A stretch of DNA of 64,000 nucleotides from Schaalia odontolytica (GCF_024584435.1 NZ_CP102197.1:2170001-2234000), one strand, 5' to 3'; shown: positions 1 through 10,747, numbered from the stretch's first letter. A program made the numbers and translations. The notes: generated from the letters alone by a model not told the origin.

Positions 1-789
1 GGTACCGATGATGGGTGTATCGGGGTAGGTGAGCTTGGTTAACGTGGACATGCCCCGTTGGCTGGCAGTGGTTGTTTCCCACTGGCGCACCCACGACGAG
101 GCCTCCTGCGTCCAGCCCGAGCACGCTCGTTTGTTATCGCAGGCCACGACGACGCCGTCAACGGCCGCGAGCGCCTCCGATCCCTCCCAGGGAGCCGAGG
201 ACTGCGCCCCCGACGCCTTGTTGACGACGATGCTGCCGACGATGAACTGGTCTTCGTAGGACACGAAGCTGGGCCGCCCGAGCGAGTTGGGAAGGGTGCC
301 CGTCGTGCGCCACAGCTCGCGCGGCTGCTCGGAGGAGATGTCGAAGGCCGCGGCAGTGACCTGGTGGGTGGAGCGATCGGGGTCTTCGAAGAGGGCATAC
401 AGTGTGGTGCCCTCCACGGTCGTGAGTGCCCGCGGCCCGTACTTCGTGGACGGGAAAGGGATCCTCCACGCCGTTTCGACGCCCGAGGCCCAGGCGGGGG
501 AGATCGCTCCCGTGCTCGTCGCGGACCCCGAGTACCCGATGGTGGGCATCGTGGTGTATGAACGCTGATCGTCCGGCTGTGAGGGTGAGGGCACGAGTCG
601 GTGAAAGAAGCCGATGGCGGCGACGACGGCGACGACGGACAGGAGCCCCATGAGAAGGACCGGCTTCACGCGACTCGTCGGGCGAGGCGGGGGCGTACCG
701 ATCAAAGTGGCGGCGCGCGCCGCGCTCAGTGAGTGCGTGCCTTCCTCGCGCGCGGGAACGTCGGTGCCCGTGTGATCGTCATTGGTCAT
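1..789 (-). CDS. Membrane-anchored extracytoplasmic protein, paralogue 1 (C-terminus beyond window)
   Basis: Open reading frame entering from the left edge on the minus strand, ATG at 789, 263 codons visible and no stop inside the window. Residues 1-42 are a hydrophilic, proline-containing cytoplasmic tail. Residues 43-62 are one hydrophobic helix, followed by an extracytoplasmic domain. That domain shares with the proteins at 865-2442 and 3188-4711 a post-membrane motif of the form GYSGSATSTG, then a Trp-Ala-x-Gly-x-x-x-Ala-Trp segment and a Cys...CSGW segment ending in Trp-x-x-x-Trp. I read this as a three-member paralogous family. The repeated strand-like pattern would suit a beta-propeller (PQQ/WD-like), but that is inference. 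No enzymatic motif is visible and function is unknown. Confidence 0.8.
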   Translation of the reverse strand, partial: MTNDDHTGTDVPAREEGTHSLSAARAATLIGTPPPRPTSRVKPVLLMGLLSVVAVVAAIGFFHRLVPSPSQPDDQRSYTTMPTIGYSGSATSTGAISPAWASGVETAWRIPFPSTKYGPRALTTVEGTTLYALFEDPDRSTHQVTAAAFDISSEQPRELWRTTGTLPNSLGRPSFVSYEDQFIVGSIVVNKASGAQSSAPWEGSEALAAVDGVVVACDNKRACSGWTQEASSWVRQWETTTASQRGMSTLTKLTYPDTPIIGT

Positions 790-864
790 GAGTAGTTTCT
801 ATCACATGACAGTGCCGGTGTTAGCCGGATGGTGACCTCGGGAGGACGCCGAGGCGCGAGCGTC

Positions 865-2442
865 TCAGGACCACCGGGGAGTGAAGGCTGTGATGGTCAT
901 GTAATTGACCACGAGGACGAGGTCGTCGTACACGCGGAAGGATATCTCGTCAGTCCCATCGGAGCCATTCGTGGGAGTGAAGCTGCCGGAAGTGTGGAAG
1001 AGACCGACGCTGTGCATGTCGATGAGCTCGTCTCTGTCACCGCCGTAGTGGCTCCAGGTGTGGATGACCGAGTGGTCCTTGCTGATCGCCGCGTTCTGAG
1101 CACTCATGTGACATTCTCCAGTGGTCCGGTCTGGGGAGAATGTGTCGGAGGTAGTCGTTTCGCGGGTGGGGTGGGTGGAGCCGGTCGGTGTGAAGGAGAG
1201 GGTGTCGCAGACCGTTGCCCCGTTGTCGGTTGTCGTGGCCCGGGCGCGCAGCAGTCCTTCGGCCCATGGGGCCTCGCCGGTTGTGAGGAAGTCGCGCAGC
1301 TGCGCGTTCGTGGGCGTCTGTCCCCCGATGGGGAGCGCTGCCTTGTGGAACCCGGCGCCCGCGGAGGCGGAGATGGCGAAGGACTCCAGGGGGCGCCCGT
1401 CGGGGGCGAACACGGTTGCCTGGTCGGTCTTGGAGTCCGCCACGACCCAGCCGTCGGCGGTGGAGTGCAACTCGAAGCGGTGATTGTGGTTAACGTCGTG
1501 CAGGGCACGGACCTCTCCGGTCTGCGTGTTGATGATGTGTCCCTCCTGCGCGACCGGGTCGAAGAACCCCCCTTGCGGGGCGTTCTCGGCCGCGGGGCCC
1601 CATCTGAGGATGTGGAGGTCGTTGAGGGGCACCCATGTTCCCTCCCCGCATTCGGGGCAGTCCTGGTAGTCCTCCAGGGGGGTGGGGGTGGAGTCGCGTT
1701 CCCAACGCATCGTCCATTCGCCGTCCTCTTTTTCCCAGCCGGAGCAGATCCTGCGGCTGCAGGCGATGACGAGCCCGTCGCGGGAGGTGATCACGATCGT
1801 CGTGGCCAGTTCCGGCTTGTCCTGCCCGTCCTGGTTCCGCCCGGCCCACGGAGCGGGCGAGGCGGCTCCGGTGGTGGGATCCAGCCGGTGCTCCCCCACG
1901 AAGAGGTCCTCTCCGACCATGACCAGGTGAGGCTCTATGTTGCGTGGGGCGGCCTTGGAGACGACCGAGTCCCACTGGACGGTGGGCTCGGTGCCGGACA
2001 CGTCGAGGCTGACGACCTTGAAGCGGTCGCTCTCTCTGAGTGGCAGGGCGAGGATCACCTGGTCGCCGTTCTTCATGGCTGCATACTCGCCAGCACCCAT
2101 TGCGTAATGGTCCAGTTTCCATGCGATGTCGGTTCCGTTGGCCCACTTGGGGGAGGGGCGGCCGGTGTCGGTGTGGGTCCCGGTGTAGCCCTGGGATCGC
2201 AGTTTAGGCTTGTGGGGGGAGTGGAAGGGGCCCCAGACGTAGACGGCGGAGAGGACGAGTGCGAGCAAGACCCCGGCCGTGGTCAGGCACCGGCGGCGGA
2301 TGCGCTGGCGTCGCTCGCGCAGGATTTCGGAGGGCTTCTTACTGACGATCGGCGAGACCTCCCTGCTGCCGAAGCGGGAGGTAGCTCCCTGCGCGTCGTC
2401 GCAGTCGGGGTCGTGGTCGGGGTGCTTATCAACGAGGGACAT
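865..2442 (-). CDS. Membrane-anchored extracytoplasmic protein, paralogue 2
   Basis: 525 residues, ATG at 2442 with GGAG upstream. A charged cytoplasmic tail (1-50) precedes one transmembrane helix at about 52-70. The rest should be outside the membrane. It carries the family signatures seen in its two neighbours: GYTGTHTDTG near residue 84, a Cys...CSGW segment, a region reading GGQTPTNAQLRDFL followed by APWAEG, and a C-terminus reading DDLVLVV...TAFTP. Compared with the 507-residue paralogue the sequence has diverged strongly but the order of motifs is kept, so the duplication is not recent. No lipobox, sortase signal or catalytic motif is visible. A ligand-binding or cell-envelope role is possible; function is unknown. 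Confidence 0.85.
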   Translation of the reverse strand: MSLVDKHPDHDPDCDDAQGATSRFGSREVSPIVSKKPSEILRERRQRIRRRCLTTAGVLLALVLSAVYVWGPFHSPHKPKLRSQGYTGTHTDTGRPSPKWANGTDIAWKLDHYAMGAGEYAAMKNGDQVILALPLRESDRFKVVSLDVSGTEPTVQWDSVVSKAAPRNIEPHLVMVGEDLFVGEHRLDPTTGAASPAPWAGRNQDGQDKPELATTIVITSRDGLVIACSRRICSGWEKEDGEWTMRWERDSTPTPLEDYQDCPECGEGTWVPLNDLHILRWGPAAENAPQGGFFDPVAQEGHIINTQTGEVRALHDVNHNHRFELHSTADGWVVADSKTDQATVFAPDGRPLESFAISASAGAGFHKAALPIGGQTPTNAQLRDFLTTGEAPWAEGLLRARATTTDNGATVCDTLSFTPTGSTHPTRETTTSDTFSPDRTTGECHMSAQNAAISKDHSVIHTWSHYGGDRDELIDMHSVGLFHTSGSFTPTNGSDGTDEISFRVYDDLVLVVNYMTITAFTPRWS

Positions 2443-2677
2443 GGCGTTCTTTTCTCCGACGGCGAGTCATCGGACGACCTCTGATGACTCGCCGGACAGG
2501 GGCGGGGTGCTCGGTGCACCATAAGGCGAGACGAGCGCGGCCCCCGGGTGCTTGCTTCCCCTCCATTATGTCAAAGAAAACTGAACGACCGACAGGCTTT
2601 TCAAGTATTCGTCGCGACATTCCGTCGGTGCATGGCTCCCCAGTAAAAGCCGGAGCATCGGCGTCCCCGCGGCTGGG

Positions 2678-3172
2678 TTACCCCCCTGCCCGCACCATGA
2701 GGACACTCGCGAGCGCCGCCACGCCCTCGCCCCTGCCCGTGAAACCCAGGCGATCCGAGGTCGTGGCCGACACGGTCACCGTGCCGCCGACGATCTCGCT
2801 CATGACCCGGCACGCCTCGGGCAGGCGCGCCGCCATACGCGGGCGGTTACCCACAACCTGTACGGTCGCGTTGCCGAGCACCCAGCCGGCCTCCGTCGTC
2901 ATGCGCCGCACCTCCTCCAGGAGAGCACGCCCCGACGCGCCCGACCACTGGGGACGATCCACCCCGAACACGCTCCCCAACTCACCCAGGCCCGTGGCCA
3001 GCAGCATCGCGTCGCACAGCGCGTGAGCGGCCACGTCGGCGTCCGAGTGCCCCGCAAGGCCCCGCTCGCCGGGCCACTCCAGGCAGGCAACCATGAGGGG
3101 ACGGGGCGAGTCGGGCGCCGCAAAGGCATGCACGTCGACCGCCTGGCCGACGCGAAAAGGCAGATCAGTCAT
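2678..3172 (-). CDS. ispF: 2-C-methyl-D-erythritol 2,4-cyclodiphosphate synthase
   Basis: 164 residues, the usual IspF length. IspF converts 4-diphosphocytidyl-2-C-methyl-D-erythritol 2-phosphate to the cyclic diphosphate in the cytoplasmic MEP pathway to isoprenoids. The metal-binding Asp and His fall at D13 and H15 (VDVHAF), and the third ligand His at H50 inside [12 protein letters not shown]. The substrate loop near the C-terminus reads [14 protein letters not shown], where most relatives have [14 protein letters not shown]. The ATG at 3172 is 15 bp downstream of the stop of the membrane protein at 3188-4711, so the two are probably co-transcribed. An ispD partner is not visible here. Many actinobacteria keep ispF next to cysS and rlmB; here thrC lies between them. 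Confidence 0.95.
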   Translation of the reverse strand: MTDLPFRVGQAVDVHAFAAPDSPRPLMVACLEWPGERGLAGHSDADVAAHALCDAMLLATGLGELGSVFGVDRPQWSGASGRALLEEVRRMTTEAGWVLGNATVQVVGNRPRMAARLPEACRVMSEIVGGTVTVSATTSDRLGFTGRGEGVAALASVLMVRAGG

Positions 3173-3187
3173 GGCACCAGGGTAGCG

Positions 3188-4711
3188 TCACGCGGAAGCC
3201 GGAGTAAAGGCCGTGACCTGGCCCTTCGAGATCGCGATCACGAGGTCATCGAACGCCCACGTCAGCTGATCCGCGTTGGTCAACGCCGTGTTCTCGTGGA
3301 CGACGTCCCCGTCCGTGTCGAGGAAGTAGACATGGTCGGACTGCACATGCCCGCCATTCACGATGTACACGGTGGCGCCGTCGGTGCTCATACGCACCTC
3401 CGTCACATCCGGGGTACACCGCTCGCCGGAACCGATCGCCAGGCCCTTGGCGTCGTGCACGATACGCGAGCTCCCGCCCGATGTTGTGGAGACCGTGACG
3501 TCCTCGCACTTTCGGCCCGACACCTCGACCGTGCCCGTCGCCCACGGGGTCCTCCCGGTCTTCAGGTAGGTCTGGAGCTCTTCAAGGGTCGGGGCCTGTC
3601 CCCCGCGCACGATCTCATTCAGGTAGCGCGCCACCTGGAAGGAATCGACGAGAGTGCCGGAGGTATCGAAGAACTGCGCTTGGTCCCTGTCGATGACGAC
3701 GGCGACACCGTCGCTGGCGACGAAGACATCGCGTCGGTAGCTGGTTGGGTCCAAACGAACCTTCTCCCCGAGCGTCGTCACCGTGCCTGTGCGCACGTTG
3801 ATCAGCTGCAGGGTTCGCCTGTCCGCCACGGGTGCCAGGACCGACATGTCGTCGCCGCTGCCAGCAACTGGGGCGTCCCGCATCTCCCAGATGCCGTGGC
3901 GCTCCTCCTGCAGCGACGTGATCGACTTCCACTGCTGCTTCCACTCGGAAGACTCCCACGTCCAGCCGGTGCAGGTTTCGGCACCCGAGCACGTCACGAG
4001 GACGTCTCCGGCCACCGTCAGGGGAGCGTCATCCACCCAGGGGGCTTCCTGAACCTCGCCCGTCGCCTTGTCCACCGTGGAGTTACCAACGATGAGCCTG
4101 TCGCCGATGGACGCCATGCGCAGATTCAAACGGTAGGAATCGCGGACCACGTTCGGGTTGCTGGAATCCCAGATGACCTGCGGCTGCGAGCCCGAAATAT
4201 CCACGGCGGCGACGTCAAGCCCCTCGCGGATGGAATTGGTTGCGGCCACGTACAGGGTCGTGCCGTCGACCAGCGTCGTCACCTCATCGTGCTCCCCGCG
4301 GACCGGCGAGATACTGTCGAGGGTCCACGCCGTAGCGATGCCCGCCGCCCAGTCGCGGGAGATGTTCCCGGTGCTCGTGGCAGAACCGGAGTATCCCTGG
4401 GAGCTTGCCGCCATCTCGCGCGGCTGGGAACCCCACGGCACGAAGAAATAGCCGAGGACCACGAGGACGACGACCAGGAACGCAAGGATTGACAGAACGA
4501 TGAACCACGCGCGCTTCGAAGAAACGTTTGAGGCGGCCCCCGGATCGTTCGGGCGCTGAATGGGGTTCGGGACCGACGACGGCGAGGCAAACGTGTTCGT
4601 CGACGAGGCGACACCGTTCGCTACCGGGGCACCCGCCGGCGGCTGGGAAATCGGGGCGCTCGAGGAATTGAAAGAGGAGGGCTGCGTCCACGGGAAATCG
4701 TTCGTACTCAC
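3188..4711 (-). CDS. Membrane-anchored extracytoplasmic protein, paralogue 3
   Basis: 507 residues, GTG start at 4711. A Ser/Pro/Asn-rich cytoplasmic tail (1-66) leads into one transmembrane helix at about 68-90. The extracytoplasmic part opens with GYSGSATSTG near residue 105, the same motif as the truncated protein at 1-789. It then shows the Cys...CTGW segment followed by Glu-Trp-x-x-x-Trp, the GGQAPTLEELQTYL region followed by TPWATG, and an FDDLV...TAFTP C-terminus. It is therefore the third member of the local family, separated from the other two by ispF. Function is unknown; one membrane anchor with a large outer domain suggests an envelope or sensing role. Confidence 0.85.
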   Translation of the reverse strand: MSTNDFPWTQPSSFNSSSAPISQPPAGAPVANGVASSTNTFASPSSVPNPIQRPNDPGAASNVSSKRAWFIVLSILAFLVVVLVVLGYFFVPWGSQPREMAASSQGYSGSATSTGNISRDWAAGIATAWTLDSISPVRGEHDEVTTLVDGTTLYVAATNSIREGLDVAAVDISGSQPQVIWDSSNPNVVRDSYRLNLRMASIGDRLIVGNSTVDKATGEVQEAPWVDDAPLTVAGDVLVTCSGAETCTGWTWESSEWKQQWKSITSLQEERHGIWEMRDAPVAGSGDDMSVLAPVADRRTLQLINVRTGTVTTLGEKVRLDPTSYRRDVFVASDGVAVVIDRDQAQFFDTSGTLVDSFQVARYLNEIVRGGQAPTLEELQTYLKTGRTPWATGTVEVSGRKCEDVTVSTTSGGSSRIVHDAKGLAIGSGERCTPDVTEVRMSTDGATVYIVNGGHVQSDHVYFLDTDGDVVHENTALTNADQLTWAFDDLVIAISKGQVTAFTPASA

Positions 4712-4836
4712 CGGTCGTTTCTACCACAGTCGAGGGGCAACCTCCCCCGGCGTTCACGTGGCCCACCCCTCGTTCGTACATGTGACGAGGTCCGGGCTCC
4801 CTCGCCCCGCACGCCTCCGCCCGATAGGATCGACGC

Positions 4837-6294
4837 GTGCGCTATATTTCCACCCGACGCGGCCCCGACGCCTGCCCCCGATCCTTCAGCGACATCCTCT
4901 TGGAGGGCCTCGCCCCCGACGGCGGGCTCTACCTGCCCGAGGAGTACCCGGCCCTCGATGGATCCGACCTCGACACGCTGCGTGGCGTCCTGGCGGAGGA
5001 AGGGTACGCGGCCATGGCGGCCCGCATCCTGGCGCTCTTCGTCGACGACATTCCCGCCGAGGACCTGAACGCCATTGCGGCACGCGCCTACCGTACCCCC
5101 GCCTTCAGTGACCCCCGGATCGTGCCCGTCAGCGCCCTGGAGGGTACCGGCCTGCACCTGGCTCACCTCTCGGGCGGCCCCACGGCCGCGTTCAAGGACA
5201 TGGCCATGCAGCTCCTGGGTGAGCTCTTCGAATACGAGCTCACCCGACGCGGCGACTGGCTCACGATCGTGGGGGCGACCTCGGGCGACACCGGCTCCTC
5301 CGCCGAGTACGCCCTGCGTGGCCGCCCCGGCCTCTCCGTCGTCATGCTCACCCCCGCCGGGCGCATGACCGCCTTCCAACGCGCCCAGATGTTCTCCCTT
5401 GCCGACTCCAACATCGTCAACGTCGCCGTCGACGGGGTCTTCGACGACTGTCAGGACCTGGTCAAGGCCGTCAACATGGACGCCGAGTTCAAGGCGGCCT
5501 GGCACGTGGGAGCCGTCAACTCCATCAACTGGGCGCGCCTGCTCGCCCAGGTCTGCTACTACGTGGCGACGTGGCTGCGCGTCACCGAGCAGGACGCCTC
5601 CGCGAAGGTCAGCGTCGTTGTCCCCTCGGGCAACTTCGGCAACGTCTGCGCCGCCCACATCGCCCGTCAGATGGGAGTTCCGCTGGGTAGCCTCGTCGTC
5701 GCCACCAACGAGAACGACGTGCTGGACGAGTTCTTCCGCACCGGCGTCTACCGGCCCCGCTCCGCCGCCGACACACTCGCCACGTCCAGCCCATCCATGG
5801 ACATCTCCAAGGCATCCAACTTCGAGCGATTCATCTTCGATCTGCTGGGACGCGACGGGGACGCCACGCGCGCCCTCTTCGGCGAGGCGCTCGCCCGCGA
5901 CGGTTTCTTCGACCTGTCCGCAACGCCCGAATTCGCCTCCCTGCGAGACACCTACGGCTTCATGTCGGGAACCTCCACCCACGCCGATCGCCTGGAGGAA
6001 ATCGCGCGCACCGAGAAGGAAAGCGGCTACCTCCTCGACCCGCACACCGCCGACGGCGTGCACGTTGCGCGCGCGGTCCGCGCCGAGATCGAGGGCCCGC
6101 TCGTCGTCATGGAGACCGCCCTGCCCGTCAAGTTCGCCGACACCATCCTCGAGGCCACCGGGCACCTGCCGCCCGTCCCCTCCCGCTTCGAGGGGATCGA
6201 GGGCCAGGAAGAGCGCGTCACACCCCTGGCCAACTCGGCGCAGGCCCTCAAGGAGCTGATCGCGCAGCGCGTGCGTCCCGCAGGCCGCGCCTGA
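4837..6294 (+). CDS. thrC: Threonine synthase
   Basis: 485 residues, GTG start at 4837. ThrC converts O-phospho-L-homoserine to threonine with pyridoxal phosphate in the cytoplasm. The N-terminus MRYISTRRG and the early block LAPDGGLYLPEEYP are typical of the longer (ThrC1) class. The PLP lysine is K120 in GGPTAAFKDMAMQL, and the phosphate-binding loop appears as GATSGDTGSSAEYA. The block VVPSGNFGNVCAA also matches the family. It stands alone, divergent from the membrane-protein/ispF unit, with 125 bp between starts. A 19-bp sequence occurs twice downstream (6315-6333 and 6376-6394) before cysS; I cannot assign it a role. Confidence 0.96.
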   Translation: MRYISTRRGPDACPRSFSDILLEGLAPDGGLYLPEEYPALDGSDLDTLRGVLAEEGYAAMAARILALFVDDIPAEDLNAIAARAYRTPAFSDPRIVPVSALEGTGLHLAHLSGGPTAAFKDMAMQLLGELFEYELTRRGDWLTIVGATSGDTGSSAEYALRGRPGLSVVMLTPAGRMTAFQRAQMFSLADSNIVNVAVDGVFDDCQDLVKAVNMDAEFKAAWHVGAVNSINWARLLAQVCYYVATWLRVTEQDASAKVSVVVPSGNFGNVCAAHIARQMGVPLGSLVVATNENDVLDEFFRTGVYRPRSAADTLATSSPSMDISKASNFERFIFDLLGRDGDATRALFGEALARDGFFDLSATPEFASLRDTYGFMSGTSTHADRLEEIARTEKESGYLLDPHTADGVHVARAVRAEIEGPLVVMETALPVKFADTILEATGHLPPVPSRFEGIEGQEERVTPLANSAQALKELIAQRVRPAGRA

Positions 6295-6524
6295 CACGCC
6301 CCTGCCCCCGGGCCGCCGCCTCGGCCCCGCACGGGAACCCACGGCGCGGCCCAGCAGCCCGGGCCTAAGCTCGGCGCCGCCTCGGCCCCGCACGCGCGAG
6401 CCCGAGGGATCGCGGGCGAGCCTCGATCCCCGACAAAACGGGGGGCAACCCCGGCCTCGTCACATCCTCCCGCCGGGTAGGCGCGCCCGGCGACGCCGAT
6501 GCCAGCCCGGGTAGGATGAGCACC

Positions 6525-7976
<1,452 letters not shown>

Positions 7977-8659
7977 TCCGCGGTTGAGCTGCGGCCGAGG
8001 GCCGGGCTGCTTGATGAGCCCTGGGTGGCGGCCCGCCCGCTCGCCGTCGGCGCCGCGAGCTTCGCTCGGCGCGCCCGCTCGAAGGCCTGCCAGGCTCCGC
8101 CACCGCCCACGGGCACCGCAGCCAGGCCTCGCAACCCTCCGGTGCCCTCCACATCGGCGCGGCTACCAAGGAACCGCGTTTTGGCTTGTTGTGGAGGGCT
8201 ATTGCACTACTTGGGGAGGCATTGCACCCGATCCGTAGGCATTGCACCCGATCCGTAGGCATTGCACCCGTTCTGAACGGGTGCAGCGCGACGCAACGGG
8301 TGCAGTGCGACGTAACGGGTGCAGTGCGACGTAACGGGTTCGGCGCGACGTAACGGGTGCGGCGCGACGTAACGGGTGCAGCGCGCTACGCGCTGTCGAG
8401 CCAGCCACCTGATGTCAGGAAACGTGGTGATCAGCAGGGCAGAACCGCTTGGGTAGACACTGCGGTATCTGGTACTTAGTGCAATGTCGCGCGCGGTCGT
8501 GCAATGCATCCCTGATCGGCGCGATGCCTCCCAGGGGAGAGGCAGAGAACGCGGCCACGGCGTCGACGATGAGGATTGCATCCCGGGTACCGCGAGAGTC
8601 CCTTTCCGCACTGTACGCTGGTCAGGAGGCCTTCTCGAGAGAACGACAGGAGGAACGGC
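7977..8659. other. Gene-free stretch between cysS and the DUF1697 gene
   Basis: No convincing coding sequence in 683 bp. Open frames here are short, differ on every frame and run through repeats. The segment holds the repeat island at 8219-8383. Looser copies of its half-site occur on both sides: a TTGCAC...TTGGGGAG stretch at about 8202-8219, and TGCAATG-containing stretches at about 8480-8510. The Shine-Dalgarno site of the next gene lies at its right end. Confidence 0.6.
8219..8383. repeat. Opposed-repeat island, family A (19-20 bp units)
   Basis: Two perfect 20-bp units (8219-8238, 8239-8258) containing TGCACCCGAT, plus a third partial unit, run in one orientation. They meet five 19-bp units in the other orientation (8289-8307, 8308-8326, 8327-8345, 8346-8364, 8365-8383) built on CGTAACGGGTGCAG. 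Where they meet, 8263-8285 is a perfect palindrome with 11-base arms around one T (TGCACCCGTTC / GAACGGGTGCA). The whole island could fold as one long stem in DNA or RNA. Related units recur at 41266-41336, 51764-51850 and 53118-53400. Function unknown. Confidence 0.85.
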
Positions 8660-9202
8660 ATGGAGTACGTGGCGCTGCTGCGCGGCATTAACGTCGGGGG
8701 TAAGAACAAGGTCGTCATGAGTGAGCTGCGCGAGCAGGTTGCCGACGCAGGCTACGGGAACGTTCGCACCTACATCAACAGCGGCAACCTTCTCTTCGAG
8801 GCGGACGCCCCGCGTGACGAGGTCGCTCAGAGCGTTGAAGCCCTGCTGGAGAGCCACTACCCCTTCCCGATTCGCGTGGCGCTCCTGTCGGGGCAGGACT
8901 ATCTCGCGGAGCTGTCGGGCGTGCCCGAGTGGTGGCACGGGGATGTCGCGCGACGCGACGCGCTGTTCTACACGCGAGGCCTCGACCGGGCCCGCGTGCG
9001 CGAGCGCATCGAGGCGATGCCCCTGGGTGACGAGGCCGTTTACTTCGGCGAGAACGCCGTCTTCTGGGGCAAGTTCAACGAGACGGAGTTCCTCAAGACC
9101 GCCTACCACAAGTACCTGCTGCGCGAAGACTTCTACCGTCAGGTGACGATCCGCTCCGGCGCAACGGTCGAGCGCATCGCGTCGATGCTGTCACAGGACT
9201 GA
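8660..9202 (+). CDS. DUF1697 family protein
   Basis: 180 residues from the ATG at 8660, preceded by CAGGAGGAA. The frame extends upstream but the Shine-Dalgarno site and the family start decide this position. The N-terminus MEYVALLRGINVGGKNKV, the block YINSGNLLF and the C-terminal block reading FGKFNE-like ...FWGKFNETEFLKTAY are the DUF1697 signature. Members are small soluble proteins of unknown function, about 180 residues, found widely in bacteria. It stands between a repeat island and rlmB, 100 bp apart from the latter, with no obvious operon partner. Confidence 0.85.
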   Translation: MEYVALLRGINVGGKNKVVMSELREQVADAGYGNVRTYINSGNLLFEADAPRDEVAQSVEALLESHYPFPIRVALLSGQDYLAELSGVPEWWHGDVARRDALFYTRGLDRARVRERIEAMPLGDEAVYFGENAVFWGKFNETEFLKTAYHKYLLREDFYRQVTIRSGATVERIASMLSQD

Positions 9203-9302
9203 CGCGCCCGATCGTGATCTTTGCCCCCGCGCCCGGTCACGGCGCCCCGAGGAGGAATGAAACCCGTACCCTGGTGTCAGTTCGAGTTGATGAGGAGACA
9301 CC

Positions 9303-10280
9303 ATGGCCGCACACAGCGGGCGCCCCGGCGCCATCCGTAAGAAGGGTACCAAGAAGGGCGCGCAGGTGGGCACCGGCGGGCACTCGCGCCGCCGCCTCGA
9401 AGGCAAGGGGCCGACCCCCAAGGCTGAGGATCGCACCTACCACCCCGCCCACAAGCGCAAGGTCAAGCGCGAGGCCCGGGAGGCCCAGGAGGCCGCCATT
9501 GCCCGCGCACGCGCCAAGTCTTCCATTCGCATCAAGCCTGGCCACGAGCTGATCGCCGGGCGCAACCCGGTCGCCGAGGCCGCCCGCGCCTCGGTCCCGA
9601 TTGAGCGCGTCTTCGTGCTGGACAACGTCAAGGACGACCGCGTGGAGGAGGTCGTGCGCCTCGCCTCGGCTATGGGGGCTCCCGTCTACGAGGTGACCCG
9701 CCGCGACCTGGACGTCGCGACCGACGGGGCGGTTCACCAGGGGGTGGCCATCGAGGTGCGCGGCTACGAGTACGCCGATGCTTCCGACCTCATTGCAGGG
9801 TCCCTGCAGCAGCTGGGCCACCCGCTCCTCGTTGCCCTCGACCAGGTGACGGACCCGCACAACCTGGGTGCGGTCCTGCGCAGCGCGGGCGCGTTCGGCG
9901 CCGACGGCGTCATCATCCCTGAGCGTCGCAGCGCGGGCGTCAACACCACGGCGTGGAAGGTGTCGGCCGGCGCGGCGGCGCGTGTGCCCGTGGCTCGCGC
10001 GACGAACCTCGTGCGTGCCCTGGAGGAGGCCAAGCGGGCCGGCTACTTCGTGGTCGGCCTGGATGGCGGAGGGGATGCTCCCCTGCGTGGCCTCTCGCTC
10101 GCCGACGGCCCGCTCGTCGTGGTCACGGGGGCCGAGGGTGCGGGCCTGTCCCGCCTCGTGCGGGAAACCTGCGATCAGATCGTGTCCATCCCGATCGCCT
10201 CCACCGTCGAATCCCTCAACGCGGCGGTCGCCACGGGCATTGCCCTGTACGAGGTGGCCTCCCTGCGCGCCAAGGCCTGA
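9303..10280 (+). CDS. rlmB: 23S rRNA (guanosine-2'-O-)-methyltransferase, TrmH/SpoU family
   Basis: 325 residues, ATG at 9303. A basic, low-complexity N-terminal tail (1-80, rich in Lys, Arg, Gly) precedes a SpoU substrate-binding domain beginning at HELIAGRNPVAEA and a SpoU knotted methyltransferase domain. The three SPOUT motifs are visible: LDQVTDPHNLGAVLRSAGAF, VVTGAEGAGLSRLV and IPIASTVESLNAAVATGIAL. RlmB methylates G2251 (E. coli numbering) of 23S rRNA using S-adenosylmethionine. Actinobacterial members often carry the basic tail and follow cysS, as here with the DUF1697 gene and repeat island intervening. Other TrmH-family targets cannot be excluded from sequence alone. Confidence 0.92.
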   Translation: MAAHSGRPGAIRKKGTKKGAQVGTGGHSRRRLEGKGPTPKAEDRTYHPAHKRKVKREAREAQEAAIARARAKSSIRIKPGHELIAGRNPVAEAARASVPIERVFVLDNVKDDRVEEVVRLASAMGAPVYEVTRRDLDVATDGAVHQGVAIEVRGYEYADASDLIAGSLQQLGHPLLVALDQVTDPHNLGAVLRSAGAFGADGVIIPERRSAGVNTTAWKVSAGAAARVPVARATNLVRALEEAKRAGYFVVGLDGGGDAPLRGLSLADGPLVVVTGAEGAGLSRLVRETCDQIVSIPIASTVESLNAAVATGIALYEVASLRAKA

Positions 10281-10310
10281 GCGCTCGTCCGGCGCGCGAG
10301 TCCTCCTATG

Positions 10311-10348
10311 CCCGCACCCCCCTCGCGACGCGGGCCCGGGGGTGCGCC
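10311..10348. terminator. Hairpin between convergent rlmB and WXG100 genes
   Basis: GCACCCCC (10314-10321) pairs with GGGGGTGC (10338-10345) across a GC-rich loop. It lies between two converging genes and could stop transcription from both sides. There is no T-tract, so the call rests on position and stem only. Confidence 0.4.
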
Positions 10349-10456
10349 GTCTTGCCCCGCGAGAGCGGCGGGGGAGCCCCGTGACGCGCGCGGGGTGAAT
10401 GAACGAGCTCGCCCCGAGAGGAGAGCAGAGCCAGTCGCGACGCGGGCAGTGCTGGG

Positions 10457-10747
10457 TCAGCTCGCCCACATGGCGTTGACCGTCGCGTGGGCCTCGCGGT
10501 AGTGATCGAGCGCCGACTCGAGAGCTTTCTTGTTGTCCGCGAGGGACTTGGCAACGTCCCGCAGCTTCTTCTCGTGTCCCACGGCACGGTCGAGGGCCGC
10601 GGACGCAGCCTCGCCCTCCCAACCACGAGCCAGGAGCGATGCCGCCTGCGGAACACCGTCGATCAGGGCCTCGAGCTCGTCGGCTCGTGCCCCGAGGGTG
10701 GTGGCCAAGGCCTGGAGTTCATCCTCGTTGACGTAAATCTCGCTCAT
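10457..10747 (-). CDS. WXG100 (ESAT-6-like) family protein
   Basis: 96 residues from the ATG at 10747, which follows GGAG by 6 bases; the longer upstream frame lacks a good site. The protein is an all-helical, charged polypeptide with the central Trp-Glu-Gly turn (ARGWEGEAASAAL, around residue 43), the WXG hallmark, and heptad-like helices on each side. WXG100 proteins are small substrates or partners of type VII (ESX) secretion, secreted as helical-hairpin dimers. No EssC/EccC ATPase or other secretion component is in this window. It ends the minus-strand block with the four-member family at 11035-13656, 287 bp away, which may be a functional link or only proximity. Confidence 0.82.
   Translation of the reverse strand: MSEIYVNEDELQALATTLGARADELEALIDGVPQAASLLARGWEGEAASAALDRAVGHEKKLRDVAKSLADNKKALESALDHYREAHATVNAMWAS

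Noticed and set aside
829..2484. Long open frame on the plus strand opposite the paralogue 2 gene
   Set aside because: Shadow frame of a high-GC gene: no Shine-Dalgarno site, low-complexity Gly/Val/Asp-rich product, and the minus-strand gene has clear domain structure.
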